From positions 16,714 through 65,881 of the forward strand of contig WELB01000125.1 in the NCBI GenBank assembly GCA_009602725.1: a stretch of DNA of 49,168 nt, read 5' to 3'. How positions within the stretch are numbered: position 1 is the first letter of the stretch; every line of letters begins with the position of its first letter. The notes under the pieces are model-generated. The model saw only the letters and a list, made by a program, of their open reading frames with translations, was not told the DNA's origin and ran no database searches. Shown piece after piece: positions 1-17,447 of the stretch. Both the position numbers and the translations under genes were made by a program. This DNA is from Spirogloea muscicola. Taxonomy: Eukaryota > Streptophyta > Zygnematophyceae > Spirogloeales > Spirogloeaceae.

Positions 1-488
1 AGCCCCCTCTCTGTCTCTCTGTCTCTCTCTGTTTCCCTCAACCCCTCAACCCTCCCCTCCCCTTCTCACTAGCCTTCCCCCTCCTCCTCCCCTCCTAACC
101 GCTCTTCCCTACTCCCTCTCCCTCTCCTCCTCCCTCCCTCCTCCTTACTTCTCCCCTCCCTCTCCCTCTCAATCTCTTGCCCTCCTCTCTGCCGCCTGCC
201 ACTATCTCCTACCTCCCTTCAGCTTGCCTTCCTCCCTGTTCTGCCCTTGTAATTCCTCTCTCTTTCCCCTTTCCTATGTAATCTGCAAGCCCCCAAGCCA
301 ATTTACCCCAGCCCCCACCTCCTTCCTTCCCCTCTCCCCCTTGCCCCCTTGCCCCCTTGCACCCATGTGCAACCTGCTCTTCCATCTTTCTTGTCCTATT
401 CTTTCGCATGCTAGGCCCCACCTTCTCTTATTTCACATGCCCCACTCCTCTGAGCCCTTGCTCCAACACGACCGGTATGTCGTCGCAG
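1..488. repeat. CT-rich low-complexity tract, probably intron
   Basis: The first 350 bases are almost pure pyrimidine (CTCCCTCTCC-type runs). This becomes mixed sequence before an acceptor (TCGTCGCAG) at 480-488 that opens the first recognisable exon of the GT90 gene. I see no coding exon here. Long polypyrimidine stretches also fill the other introns of that gene, so this is most likely an upstream intron whose 5' exon lies outside the window. Confidence 0.6.
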
Positions 489-3400
489 TTCCCCGGCGTG
501 GGTCCATAACAGCTCGTGGATGGACGTGTGGGCTGGCCTTGATGACTACCCCAAATTCAACCAATCGGACCCCATCACCGAGCGGTTTGCACGCATGGTG
601 GAGGACAACATCGTGCCGTGGACAAAGGTCCCTGGCATCGATGCGCTCATGGGCTCTACTGGTATGGTCCACAAGGAGACATTGCACCGCATGGGCGCCT
701 ACCCACAGGTTCGCCGGCACTGGTAGATCATAATGAGGGCCTTCATTGTGCCTGACTTGCCAGCAAGAGTATAAGGAGATTAGCTATATTTGGTATAAAG
801 GAGCACACTCAGATTGTATGCTGCACTTTGAGCTCGCCTCCGCTTTACCCCCGTTCAAGCTGCGTGGTCGACCCTCCCTCCTCTTTCCTCCATGCGTCCT
901 TCCTCATGCCTCTATCCCCTTTTCTCCTCGCGCCTCCCCTCGCGCTTTGCAGTTCATGTCGTGTTGCGGCCACGTGCGCATCGTGGACGGCAAGGTGTAC
1001 TTCCGCTATGGCGGCTTCATCAGCGTCTGGTATCGACTCCGCCGCTTCAACCAGAGCATCAAAATGCTCCAGGTTTGCGCCGACGCCCCACCCGCCCTTC
1101 CTCCTGCGCAGTAGTATTTACTCGTGTACTTGCATATAGATGTAGTAGCAGCAGCCTTGTCCACTTGAATGCAAGGAGTGAATGCTGCTGAGAGGAGGGA
1201 GGAAAGAGAATGGGAAATGAGGGAGTTGGGGTTTTGGGGTTGTGGGAGGTTGAAAGTAGAGAGGGAGAAATGTCGACTAGAAGAGGAGGATAGGAATGGG
1301 AGGGAATGACGCTGAGAGAGGGGAGTAGGGATGAATGAGAGAGAAGGGTTTTTCGGAGAGAGGTGCAGGTGCAATGAGAGGCAGGGAGGCAAGCCATGGA
1401 AAAGAGAAGCTTTCATTATGTGATCTCTCGTTTAGCCGCCACCTCCGGCATTGAGGAGCTGACACCCCGCCCGGCTCTTTGCAATCTGGCCCGAGCGTGC
1501 AGGACGCGGTGGACTGGTACGGCCTCACGGATCTTCGCGCTGAGTTCTTCCTGAATACGTGCGACCTGCCAATCAGCTATGACAGTGCGCAGAGCCCTGG
1601 ACGGTCAGGCTTCCCGGTCTTCTCCACGCAATTTGCGCCAGGCTCCACGGACTTGATTGTGCCGGATCCGCTTGACCTTTCTGAGGGCTATATGCCGTCC
1701 ATTGAGAATGAGGTCAGTAGACATCGCCGTCTGCCACCATAGCTGGCACTTTCTGCCACCCTGCAGTTGATTTTCTCCTCCTTCCAGAAACAGTCACTTG
1801 CCTCCTCTTTCATAATACGCATCATCGCCCTCTTCCTTCTCTTCTCCAAGTCATGCCTGCAAGTTCGGTCCGCCAACTCTTCTTGCCTTCTTGCTGTCCT
1901 ATTGCCCTTCTCTTCTCCATGTTGTGTTGTAGCTCTTCTCAGCTGGCCCAATGGCTCAACCCTTTGGTGATCCACGCTGCGGTGTGCACAGGTTCCGTGG
2001 GAGGAGAAGGTGAGCAAGGCCATCTTCCGTGGCGCATCGACAAATTACGACCACAAGGACTGGAACTGGCGCGCCAACCCCCGATTCCGGCTCCACCGGT
2101 AAACCCCTGGCCCTGTCTGGTCCTCCATGCTCATGCTCCAAGTTTGCCCTGCGCCAGACCCCTTTTCTTCTTAGCCCCTCACTCTCCCTCCACTCACCAA
2201 GTCATCTTGGACCATCTCGTGAGCACCCGGTCGCTACAATCCCTCTCTCTTTCTCCTTTTTCTCTCCCTCCTCCACCTTCTCACCTCCACGCCAAGCCGG
2301 GCATGCGCAGGATGACAGACGTGCACCCGGACCTCATGGACGCCAAGGTGATGCGGTGGAGCCACGCACTGCAGGCAACAATTCGCGAGATGAAGGCAGA
2401 TGGCCTTGAGCTGGGCTCGTTCTTGCAGCAGAAGGACAAGAATACCTTCAAGTATGAGATTGTGGTCGACGGGGGTGTCGGCACCTGCCGCACCTGCGGT
2501 GTCCTCGCCAGCAACCAGGTTGGTGGCAGCGCTCGCTTCTCTTCCTGAGTCTTCCTCAACCTTCAACTTGTCTCTAAGTCCCTCCCCTTCCTCCCCCCTT
2601 CCTCCCCTATTCCTTCCTGCTCTGCTCTGTCTTGCTACTTCACCCTCGGTCTTACTCTGCTTGCCGAGTCGCCCCATTCCTTCTCTTTCCTTTCCTGTTC
2701 CATCTGTGTCTTCTCTGCCCCACCTTCCTCTTCCTCCACCCCCAACGGGCCCGGAAAGTGTGAAGAAAGAAAGTTGTCCACCGCTCCGCTACCACCTGCC
2801 GCTGCTGAGGCTGACGTCGCTGCTCAGCATGCGCGTTTGTGCAGGTGGTTATCCGGCAGGAGTCGGCTTACTCACAATTCTTTGAGCCGTTGCTGGTGCC
2901 GGGCATTCACTACATTCCGACGCGACACCACTTCCAGGACCTGCCCGCCAAGGTTGAATACGCGCGCAACCATGACAATGAGATGCAGCAAATCGTGAAA
3001 AACGCCAATGAGGCCTCCAAGTGAGGAGCCACACTCTCCCTACTCATTTCCCTCGCATGCTTCCTCAAAACCTGTCCCTCCATGTCATGGCCTTCGCTCT
3101 GCTCCCTCCCTCCTCCAACTGAATCCCAAGCTGCTTGTTGTAACAGAAGGGCCAAAAAGGACAGCCCCATCACTCTTATAGACCCTTCCTTCTGCCCTCT
3201 TTCCTCTTCACATGCCTCTGTCAGTCTTCATTCATCTTCTTGGCGTGCCCTCCCCTCGCTTGAGCACCTCGGGCTGCTCTCATCTTGGCCTCGCCAGCCA
3301 TCTGCAACAGCCCCAGCTCACACTTTGACGGTCGTCGCCCTGCGCAGGTGGGGCTGCACATGGGAGGGGCGGACGCTCTACTGGGCGATCGTGCTCGTCA

Positions 3401-4225
3401 AGTGGCAGAAAAATGCGATGGAGGAGCCGCAGGCGGTTGAGGCCCCCGCCGAGTTGTGCGACGGGCCTGCCGTGTCAAAACCCATCGACCAGGTTCCCAA
3501 CAACACGCCCAAGTGCGGCACCGCCGAGGCCGACTCATCGGACCAGCCCAAGGTGTGACACCCCCTCCCTCCTGCCCCTGCCCCAAGATGTTGTCTTCTT
3601 TACTTCCCTGTCCTCGGCTGCAAGTCCATTTCCTCGCCTGTAGCTGCCTCCACCTCTCTCCCCCTCTACTGCGACCTCCCCAGCAGCCCCTCAAGCCCCA
3701 TCTCTGTCTCCACTCCCCCCTACCCCTCTCCCCCCCCNCCCAACATTTCACTCTCTGGCTCCTCAGCAGCAAGTTCGTCGTACCAAACCCAATACTCACT
3801 CCTTCCTCCGTCCTTGCTGGTAGCCAGCAGCCCTTCATCCTCACTCTGCCTCCCACCCCCCTCCTTCCCTGTCCCACTTAGCAGCACGCAACCCCTCCTC
3901 CCCTCTCTTGCTGCACCCTGTCTGACAGCAGCAGTTGTCGCTCTCCTTTCTGTCTCCCACCTTCAATGTCCTGCATCATGCTTTGAGGGCCTACTGCCGC
4001 CACTGCCGCCTCCAAGCATTTGTGACACGTGGGTCTGGGCTGCTGAGCTGTCAACCTGATCTTATTGAGATGCTGAAGCTTGACCCCACACTCTTCTGTG
4101 GCTCTGTGCAGTGCACGTTCTTCTGCATCAACGGGCGCATTGACGAGGAGAAGTGGTACTGGCTCTCATCGGAGGTCTTTTCAGACCTGCCGCGCCTCGG
4201 GCCAATGCTCACGTCGACCATGTAG
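489..4225 (+). CDS. GT90 / CAP10-domain glycosyltransferase (Rumi/POGLUT type), 5'-partial
   Basis: Exons read as 489-708, 953-1072, 1503-1712, 1992-2098, 2311-2518, 2845-3020, 3348-3552 and 4112-4225; internal phases agree. The family transfers sugars such as glucose or xylose to proteins or glycans, usually in the secretory pathway. Seen: an aspartate in CDLPIS followed by GFPVFS, matching the NVRDYP...IPVFS region of POGLUT1 that holds its catalytic Asp; AIFRGAST, like AYFRGSRT; FKYEIVVDG and VLASNQVVIRQES, the nucleotide-sugar-binding core; FFEPLLVPGIHYIPT, like the family's FFYPQLKPWVHYIPV; and TLYWAIVLVKW near the end. The last exon (CTFFCING) is in phase but carries no family motif. 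If exon 3348 instead reads through its donor, the stop is at 3556-3558. The signal peptide and start codon are not in the window. Introns are pyrimidine-rich, and one contains an N at 3738. The family call is firm; the substrate is unknown. Confidence 0.86.
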
Positions 4226-5491
4226 CCTGCCGGCGGTCTCCCTCCTTCTCCTCGCCCTCCTCCTCCCTGCCCCCCCATCTGTCCGTGCTGGACCGACGCT
4301 GTTGCTTCTGCGCAACACCTGACCCACACACTACCGTCCTCCGTGACCTCTTACCCATGTCCAGGATCGTAGATGTGGGGTGGCCCCCTGTCCCTGCCCT
4401 GTCCCCGCTTGGCCGGCCCAGCCGGAATGGGGACCTGGGCCATTCTTAGCCTGCTCGCCGAGCCTGCAAAAGGGATCCGGCTGGCTCCTCATAGCCTGCA
4501 TGCGAGAACCCAGCCAGTGTATTATTTCCAGCGGTATTTGCACAGACGCGTATTTGCCTCGCAGCTCTGCAGCCCCTTAAGTCTTTACACTCACAGGCCT
4601 GGAATCACCTACTAGCAAACTTAATCACTTACTACACACTCCACTCTCCCTATCCTGAACACCTCAATACCTTCCTCCCTGGTCTCCCCTCCTCGTTTGC
4701 CCTCTCTCCTCTATTTCTCCCTCTCTCCCTCTCACCCTCTCTCTACCTCTTCCTACGTTTCCAGTCTTGATGCATCTTTTATCCCATCTTGTATCCTGTC
4801 CTCCTGCTGTACATACACACTCCACCTCCCCCCTCTGCATCGCATTGCATGCTTCTCCTGCTATATACTGCAGACCTGGTTCGATCAATCAACCCGCTTT
4901 CACAGCCCGCCACTTCCAGCGCAACCTGCCATGACCATCGCCTATGCTATTGCTAAAGCCCTTGAATCTGTTATATCAATTGTCTGCCCTGGATCAGCAA
5001 TCTGGGCTCTTGGTCACCCGTGCCCAACACATCTCACAGTATAGGCCTGCATCGCTGACTATCTGATACCTGCTCCGTCCATCTACTCTCTTTGACCAGG
5101 ACCAGCACTAGGTTAATGGGACCGGAACCTGTCTTTGTGATACTGGCCCCTTCATGTTGTGCCATCGACTGCAGACACAAATTTAGTAATTCCAGTTGAA
5201 CCAGTTCTTGACTTTCAAGTACAGCAGAAGGCTCACAGCCTTGAGGTACTGTGAATGAGAAAGTCTCTTCCCGTAGAGGGCGTAGTTGCTGCTGTACAAG
5301 CTGTCCTATGTATGACCGGCAGGCAGAGCGAGGCCGGCCGTCGCAGGGCCAAGACGCCACAGCCACTGCAGCGTGGCGCCAGGGCAGCAGCAGTGGCGGC
5401 GGTCCTCCGAGCGCTGCTGGCAGTGGCACGGCAATGAGCACGGCCGCCTTGCGATGAAGCAGGCGACCACTGACCGCTGCCAAGCCTGGCC
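4226..5491. other. Intergenic stretch, no gene recognised
   Basis: About 1.27 kb between the GT90 stop and the RsmH start. The first half is pyrimidine-rich. The only long open frame is on the minus strand (about 5034-5500, open upstream with no clear ATG). Its product would be rich in Ala, Leu and Gln, and I recognise no family in it. It may be an exon of a divergent gene or chance. Nothing else stands out. Confidence 0.4.
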
Positions 5492-8150
<2,659 letters not shown>

Positions 8151-8673
8151 CATCTTTAGTCCTCAAAAATTACACATAGTTACAGCACTCTTACCTTACA
8201 ATCCAGATTACTTACATAACTTTGCACTTCTTCTGTTATCGTCACTTTCGTGACGAGCTTCACTCAACCTCAATGCTGTTCTTTTTCTGCTCTGACCCAA
8301 TCAAATGTTTCCACTAATGTTGGGGCCGGGTGTTTGTATTTTGTGTAACAGGTTTTTGTTGCCTCTGCGCCATCATTGAACTCGGCCTATGCAAGTGCAT
8401 GGTGCATAACAACTACTGATCGCCTTGCAAGAGGGGGAAAGTGCTTCGTCCAATCCGATGCAAGGTCCAGAGCTGGCCATTGTTCCTCAATATGTCAACG
8501 CTGATTTCCTTGAAGGTCCTCCATTGCAACAGCAACTGTCAACTCGCTCGCTCATATTATTGAAGTCCAAAACAAGAGCCACTCTTAACCCAAGCTTTGA
8601 CTTAAAACGGACTGAGCCCTATCGAAGAATTACTAGCTTCCAGAGCGCAAGCTCATAATGGATTGGAATACAT
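8151..8673. other. Convergent intergenic spacer between RsmH and RPN11
   Basis: About 520 bases separating two converging stop codons; it should hold both 3' UTRs. A TGTAA, the polyadenylation signal used by many green algae, occurs near 8344 on the plus strand. No coding potential is evident. Confidence 0.5.
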
Positions 8674-11259
<2,586 letters not shown>

Positions 11260-11552
11260 GGCCCCCAAACCCTACCCCTGCCGCCGCCGCCGCCGCCGCC
11301 GCCGCCGGGCGCGGGGGCGCAGGCCGCGGAACCCTAAACCCGAAACCCTAAGCCCGAGTCCAGACTGCCGGTTAGTCCTGACTGCCGCCGTGAGTGGTTT
11401 CCATTTGAGGGGGCCCCGGTCGGACGCCCCTCTCCTCGGGGCCGGGGGCCCACTAAGGGTAATCACTTAGTAGCTTATAGATAGTAACTGCAGGCCTTTA
11501 GAGCTAACCGCGGCCGGTAGCGCCATTATGGAAGTCTCTCGGCGGGGGCCCC
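11260..11552. promoter_or_regulatory. Short divergent promoter region, RPN11 / FAAP100
   Basis: The two start codons point away from each other across about 290 bases, so both 5' UTRs and any core promoters must fit here. It contains a (CCG)n run at about 11280-11307 and a degenerate telomere-like stretch (ACCCTAAACCCGAAACCCTAAGCCC) at about 11331-11356. I see no convincing TATA box. Function is inferred from gene arrangement only. Confidence 0.5.
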
Positions 11553-14500
11553 ATGCTGGCCCGCCTCCGCGCCGACGGCCGCCCGCTGCTGGCGGCGTGC
11601 CCGCCGCCGCCGCCGCCNNNNNNNNNNNNNNNNNNNNNNNNNNNNNNNNNNNNNNNNNNNNNNNNNNNNNNNNNNNNNNNNNNNNNNNNNNNNNNNNNNN
11701 NNNNNNNNNNNNNNNNNNNNNNNNNNNNNNNNNNNNNNNNNNNNNNNNNNNNNNNNNCGCAGGGCGCGTGGCGGTGCCCCGGCGACGTCGCCGCGCTCCT
11801 GCTGGGCTGGCAGGGCGGCCGCCCCGGCGAGCCGCCGGCCCAGGCCCCCCTGCTCGTCATCGTCTGCACCGATGGCCGCGTCTGGGCGGCGCGTCAGGCC
11901 GAGCATAAGGCTCAGTGTCGGTATTATTAATGCTTCCACTCATCTTCTACATATTGTCCCTTTCACTTGCCGAAAGCAAGAGCCTGATTCTATCACGTCA
12001 AGCCACTAGCCTGTACCTTACAAATTCACGGTGGCGAGATTGGAACCCTAAGGTTCGGAAACCCCAGTGTTAGCGTCTTACCCGATCCACAAGTGCAGGC
12101 ATCTGAACTTATAGCTCCAACGTCCTGAACTACGGCTTTGGATCTTAGCCCTCAGCCCTGCCCTAAGGTCTAACCTACGTTAGACTCTCAGTCCGTAGTC
12201 TCATACTCGAAGTCGCACTTCCTGTGTATCCATGTTCAAGCCCCAGACGATGTTAAGAGGCCAGGGTTGTGATAGGAGGGAGGGGTGTCCAGTGGTGCCG
12301 GTGTCTCAGCACCGCTGGCCTGCAGCTCACCAGCCTGATGCCGCAACAGAGAGGCTCTGTCTCACTTCTGTGCTAAACGGGTCAAAATTAGATACTGAGG
12401 TTCATAAAGACAGTACGAGTTCGGAAGCTCCAGAGGGTGCAGAAGGGCATAAGATATGACATTTAGGGTCTACGTTTAGGCATATGGGGAAGACCTTAAT
12501 CTCAACCTCCAGACTGTCAATTGTGAGGTCTTCTAACTGCGAGCCTTGAACCCTGAGCGTTGACTTCTGAATTCTGAACCCTAAGTACAAATAGCAGTGC
12601 TTGAGCTGTCGCAGAGGTGAGCAAACGCCCCAAGAATTCACCACTATAATGAGCAGCTGACACATGTTTTGCTGCCACTGATTTGGTGCAGGCCAGTGGT
12701 TACTAGCAGGCAGCTCAAGAAGCGCAAATCGCCGCCGGCTGCTGCTGGTGGCGATGGTCGGCAGCCGGCCAGCCAGCATGACGACAGCAGGGGCAGCATG
12801 CTGGCCGAGGACTCGGAGGAGAGCGGTGGCGGCATTGGCAGCGACAAGGACAATGGCGGCTCAAGCGCTGTGTGGGGACTCTTTGACGACATCGACGTGT
12901 ACGCCGGTCACCTTGGCACGGCGGCCGGCAGTGCCAGCAGCAAGGGCGGCGGCGGCCATAGCAGCAGCCGCAGTGGCGGCCACGCCGGCTTGCCGGAGGG
13001 TGTGGAGCACCTGGCAATCCCCGCTGCTGGTGCCGCCATCGTGCAACTTGTTGACAGCGGCGCGGCTACGCTCCTTGGCACTGTTCCTGCGGCCTCAGCG
13101 GCCTGCTTTGGGCCTGCCGGCACCGTGAGCTCTCGTGCCACGCCGACATGACTTGACAAGGCCTCGCGATGCCACAAGCTGGGCTACTTTGAGCCAGATC
13201 CAAAGGCGCCCTCTGCCAAACTGGACAGATGGTGCGCCTCAGAGGTCCACTCACGTTCTAGAATGTCTGGGTAGGTCTACGAGCTAATGAGGGCTTGGTT
13301 GTATGGCACATAATCATTGACATATACCAAATCACTTAGGCCACAGAAGCTGCACACTCATTACAACGTCGTCAGCCACTGCATGCCACTCTTAGCACCT
13401 CTTTAGCACCACTCTAGTAACCCTCAGCTTAGCATGTGTCAATTGGTTGGTGGCTGGATACAAGGTGTGCTTGCACAGAGTCACATGACCCTGTCAAGGT
13501 CAAGTATATGCATTAGCGCAAATTCTTTGTATTTTGAATGAGTGCTCAGGACATCCAGCTAAACCCATTGTCAAAGTTGCAATTGACGAGTTAATCTTAC
13601 GTGTTGGATGTCTTGAGCTTTGTCAAGTGCTGTCACTATGATATCCACTGATTCCATCTGCCATGCAGGTGTTCGTCGCCGGGCCCTCTGGGCCACCACA
13701 GCTCCTCAAACTCCCCTCGCCGATGGCGTCGCCACTGCCGCCGCGGGCACTGTCACCCGGCGACTTCCGGGATCCTACAGCTCTCCTGCACGTAAGCACC
13801 GAGGGCGCACCTGGCAGCAGCCGAGCCATTGGCGGTGCCTGCATCACGGACGACCTTTTCTCGGGGCTCTTTGGGGGCATGTGCGACCTGTCCTGCTCGC
13901 AGGGATCTGTCCTCCTGCAAGGTGTGTGAATTGTGCATTGAAGGTGGCAGATTGTATGACTGTCTATTAAGCACATGAGGCTTGCTTATAGGCCATGCTA
14001 TGGAGAAAGAAGGTCCTCCTGTGTCTATTAGCACCTATGCAGGAACAACAATCGGAAGTTCATAAGGTAGAGGACTACACACTGGAGTACAGAGTTACTA
14101 CTTAGATTACTTAGTCATGGAGGTGCACAGCTGAACTGTCATGTCTGATGGACACAGAAGCAGCCAACAGAACCCTCTATCTTGACTGCTGTGATCTGCT
14201 AATTCTGACAACAGTGTCGCAGCTTTCAGAGATTGGTGGGCTGCCGTGACAAATAACACTTAAATTTCGACGCGCTGCAGGCGACACTGATGGCTGCGTG
14301 TACGTACTTCGCGGCGATGCTCAAACCGCTGGTGGTGGCAATGATGCAGTGCTGGACGACCTTGAGCAGCCGATTATGGCTATCCTCGTGGCGTCATCGC
14401 TGCACAGCAGGAGTTCTGCAGCTGCCACGATGCTACTGATTGTCGGCCAAATGGGCAAGGTCAAGGTGCTATCCATGGGCAGGCAGCCAGGACATTTGGC

Positions 14501-17447
14501 GACGTCTGAGTTGTCTGTGGAGCCCTGCCCAATTCTGTCGGCCTGCATCACGGCGGGTGGCGGCCTTGCCTTCAGCGCGCCAGATGGTGCATACCATGGC
14601 AATCTCCTTGCAGCGGCTGCCAGCGCTCAGAGTTGCAGGATCAATGGGGCGTGGGACATTGTGGAGGACTTTGTGGGCCACAAAGTCGTCGAAGGCGGCT
14701 CAGTTGTTGCCAATGCTGGCCAGGTTGATGCCAGCTGCTCTGTGTTGGCTCTGGGTTCCGACGGTTGCCTAAGGCGAGTCCTTGTGGCACGCGGCTTTGA
14801 AGCTCCACCTGGAGACACACCTGCAGGAGAAGTATACGAGTTGGAAGATGGAAGCCAACATATGCAGGCTGAGCCAGACGTGCCGTCTGGAGGCTGCCAG
14901 GGCCTGACATTAGAGCAGCTTGAACATGACATAAAGGTCAGTGAATTAACACCATGTAATGCATTGGTTGCACACCATGGCTAGGGACAATCATAGATGT
15001 TAATTTCTGGTGAACTTGCCTCAATCTCATCATGGTAGATGGGGTCTGAGATTAAGGTAAAGTGTGTTAGAGTTGCTTCGGCTGCATACAGCTTGAGCAG
15101 AAACTGAAGTCGTGCTCGTCTTCGCAGACATCTCTGGCGACAATCGGCGAGCTGGAGGTGCGCACGAGTGCCGCAAACTTGCAGGCAGCCGAGCTAGAGG
15201 GCGCGATCGCGGAGCTGGCCGTATCGCTGCCCATCTGCCAAGCCCTTGCGGCGAGCTCCTCCGCCGCCGTGCCACCGCTGGGCCTCGCGTGCAAAATTGC
15301 AGTGGGGCATAGCATCTTTGGCATGCAGCCTACACTGGGACTCAGTATTGCTGCAGCATCGTCATCAAAGGAGTTGGCGGCGCGATCAGGACCCTGCAGG
15401 CCGGACGGACATTTGGCCATCACTTTGTCCAACTCGTCACCATATGACGTGTCGCGCTGCTGGGTCTTGCTCGTCCATGTCGCGATGGCAGGCGTGCCTT
15501 CTGCCGAGGTCCACAGCGTCTTGATTCGCGGCGGCAGGGGCCTGCCACGCGACTCGGCATGGACTCACACCATCCCCATGGAGGGCCTCTGGTCTGACAG
15601 CCAGTTGTCCAGTGGGACTATCACCTGCTACCTTTGTCATTCTTCTGCTGCGCACCTTTCAGTTGCCAGGCTCCAGGCGGCCCTCAGCAATGTTGGCCGC
15701 GACAGGCACCTCGCAGGCGTGCTGCTTGCCTCCGTCGAGCTTGATGTCCTGGCTGCTGCGCAGCCTCCTGGCCCCGCCCTTGGTTCTGGCGCCTCTTTCG
15801 CCAGTGGGTCCAGCAGTCGGCGAAGCTATCAAGAGCCAGATAATGAATGCGTGACAGCAAGCTTGATGCTGCTGCTTCCCACTGCCGCTGGTGCCGCTGA
15901 TTCTCTTGGGCATAGCTCGCTGTGGCACTTTCTTGGCTTTGAGGAGCAGCATACTGGCCTGTTGGAGCTGGTGAGGAAGCCGCCTATAAAGAAAGCGTTC
16001 CTTGTCATCCATTCTATTTGATTCAGGGTCTTAATAAAGGAAACAAGCGGTTGAAGTAGAGGAGTATGACCATTCTCTGGGTCCAATTTTTGACATCTCA
16101 CTTGTCCTTATGCATCGAGTTAGCAGTTGTCACGTCCTCATACCACTCTCTTACTGCTACAATTGTAGCAGTAAGAGAGTGGTATGAGGACGTGAGGAGG
16201 CTAGTGTCTGGTGTCTGTTCTTTGTGATTATGGTCTCCAGGGTATCTTGGCCAATGTGATCCTGCACTGTGGGTGTCAGAGCAGGACAAGGCTGGAGCTA
16301 GAGACGTCATCTGGAGACCTCTTCACACTGCAGTTGTACAAGCCCTCAGCAGTTCCAGGATCCAGCACCACGGCTGCTGCTGGCGGTCCGTGCTCAGAGC
16401 TTGGCAAAGAGACGGAGACGCCGCTGCCGTCGGCTTTTCACAAGATGGAGCTTAGCATTCGAGCGTACTCGCTTGAGCTCCTGGTGCAAGCGCACGAGGC
16501 CGTCGCATCCCGCTGGGTGCGGAGCATTGCAAGCGCAGCCGAGCAACAGTGCCACCTATTGTCAGAACAATCACCGGAGCTGAATGATGCTGGATCTGAG
16601 CATGATGGTGGGATGAAAGCCTCAAAATCTGCGCTCAAACTGGACAAAGGTGAGAGCAATGCAAGGGAGTGCAGACAGCTGGAAGAGGAGAGCACATCAT
16701 ACACAGAAGCCAAAGCCCTACACTCAGAAGGAGAGACGGAGGCTCCAGCCAGTGCTTGTGCAGGGAGGTCTCGACTGAGGAGGCGACTGGTCGAGATCAT
16801 TTCTCAACTGGAGGTGAGATTATCAAAGGATGTTTGCATGAAGGCGTTCAGACAGGTTTCCTAAGGATCACCAGCACTTACCATGTCGCATGTAACCTAT
16901 ATACTCAGCTCTGATCCAGGATTCTTGGTCGTATCGTAGTTGAAAAATCCCGTCAGGGCTCTGCACAGGCGTCTTGCAAAATTGGCACATCTGTATGCAC
17001 ATGGCTGACATACACAATTATGCACGATGGCAATGTGATTGATTTGGAGTAAGTCTTGAGCTCACAAGTAGCTCTGAGCATGCAGGCCTTGAGGTGCTTG
17101 CGAGGTCAAGGTGGCCAAGCATCCTCAGGTATGCTACTCACAGTCTGAGCCCCGTGCTATGATTAAGCTGGTCAATGGCGGCCTTTGGCTGCGCCACTCC
17201 ATCTCTTGGCATTCTTGGCAGCTGCAGAATCAAGGAGTCAGCCATCCTTCAGAGTACATAGACTGATTGCTAGGTCCAGGCCCCTGCTGCTTGCCGAAGG
17301 TGCCACTTTTCCTGAGACCTGAAGCATCGCTGATCCCCAATCGCAGGCAGAGGCCGGCAAGCTGTGGAAGAGGCCGGCAGTGTGCAGCGAGAGCTTCTCA
17401 AGATCTACCAGAGCATGCGCAGCCGCTCAGACCTCCTTGGCGATTGA
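11553..17447 (+). CDS. FAAP100: FAAP100-like Fanconi anaemia core-complex protein, interrupted by assembly gap
   Basis: Human FAAP100 stabilises the FANCB-FANCL subcomplex that monoubiquitinates FANCD2/FANCI at crosslinked DNA. Proposed exons: 11553-11892 (contains the N run), 12697-13124, 13669-13921, 14281-14936, 15128-15970, 16241-16813, 17086-17128 and 17347-17447. Matches to human FAAP100 as I remember it, in the same order: AWRCPGDVAAL...LLVIVCTDGRVW with FRFPDQVWHLEL...LLYALCARRGLY; ITDDLFSGLFGG with FTLEDALFGLLFG; LEQPIMAIL with LEEPVIFIG; ACITAGGGLAFSAPDG with AACGGGGRVYHSTPSD; VLALGSDGCLRR with LLALSAKGRLMT; a coiled region after TSLATIGEL; ITLSNSSPYDVSRCWVLLVHV with the ENSSSFSLDQGWTLCIQV region; SLELLVQAHEAV with SLADICRAHHAV; and the C-terminus ELLKIYQSMRSRSDLLGD with RLLQVYRQLRHPSLILL. 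Each match is weak; the colinearity persuades. The region from 12697 contains an Asp/Ser/Gly-rich insert. The start ATG and the frame across the gap are uncertain. Confidence 0.78.
11618..11757. other. Assembly gap (140 N)
   Basis: The run of N lies inside the first coding exon of the FAAP100-like gene, directly after a (CCG)n tract, which probably broke the assembly. The true length is unknown, so the reading frame across it cannot be checked. Confidence 0.95.
16130..16195. repeat. 66-base perfect palindrome in FAAP100 intron
   Basis: The 33 bases at 16130-16162 are followed immediately by their exact reverse complement at 16163-16195, with no spacer or mismatch. It occupies a quarter of the 270-base intron 15971-16240. 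It could fold into a cruciform in DNA or a hairpin in pre-mRNA. It is outside the predicted coding sequence. Confidence 0.95.
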
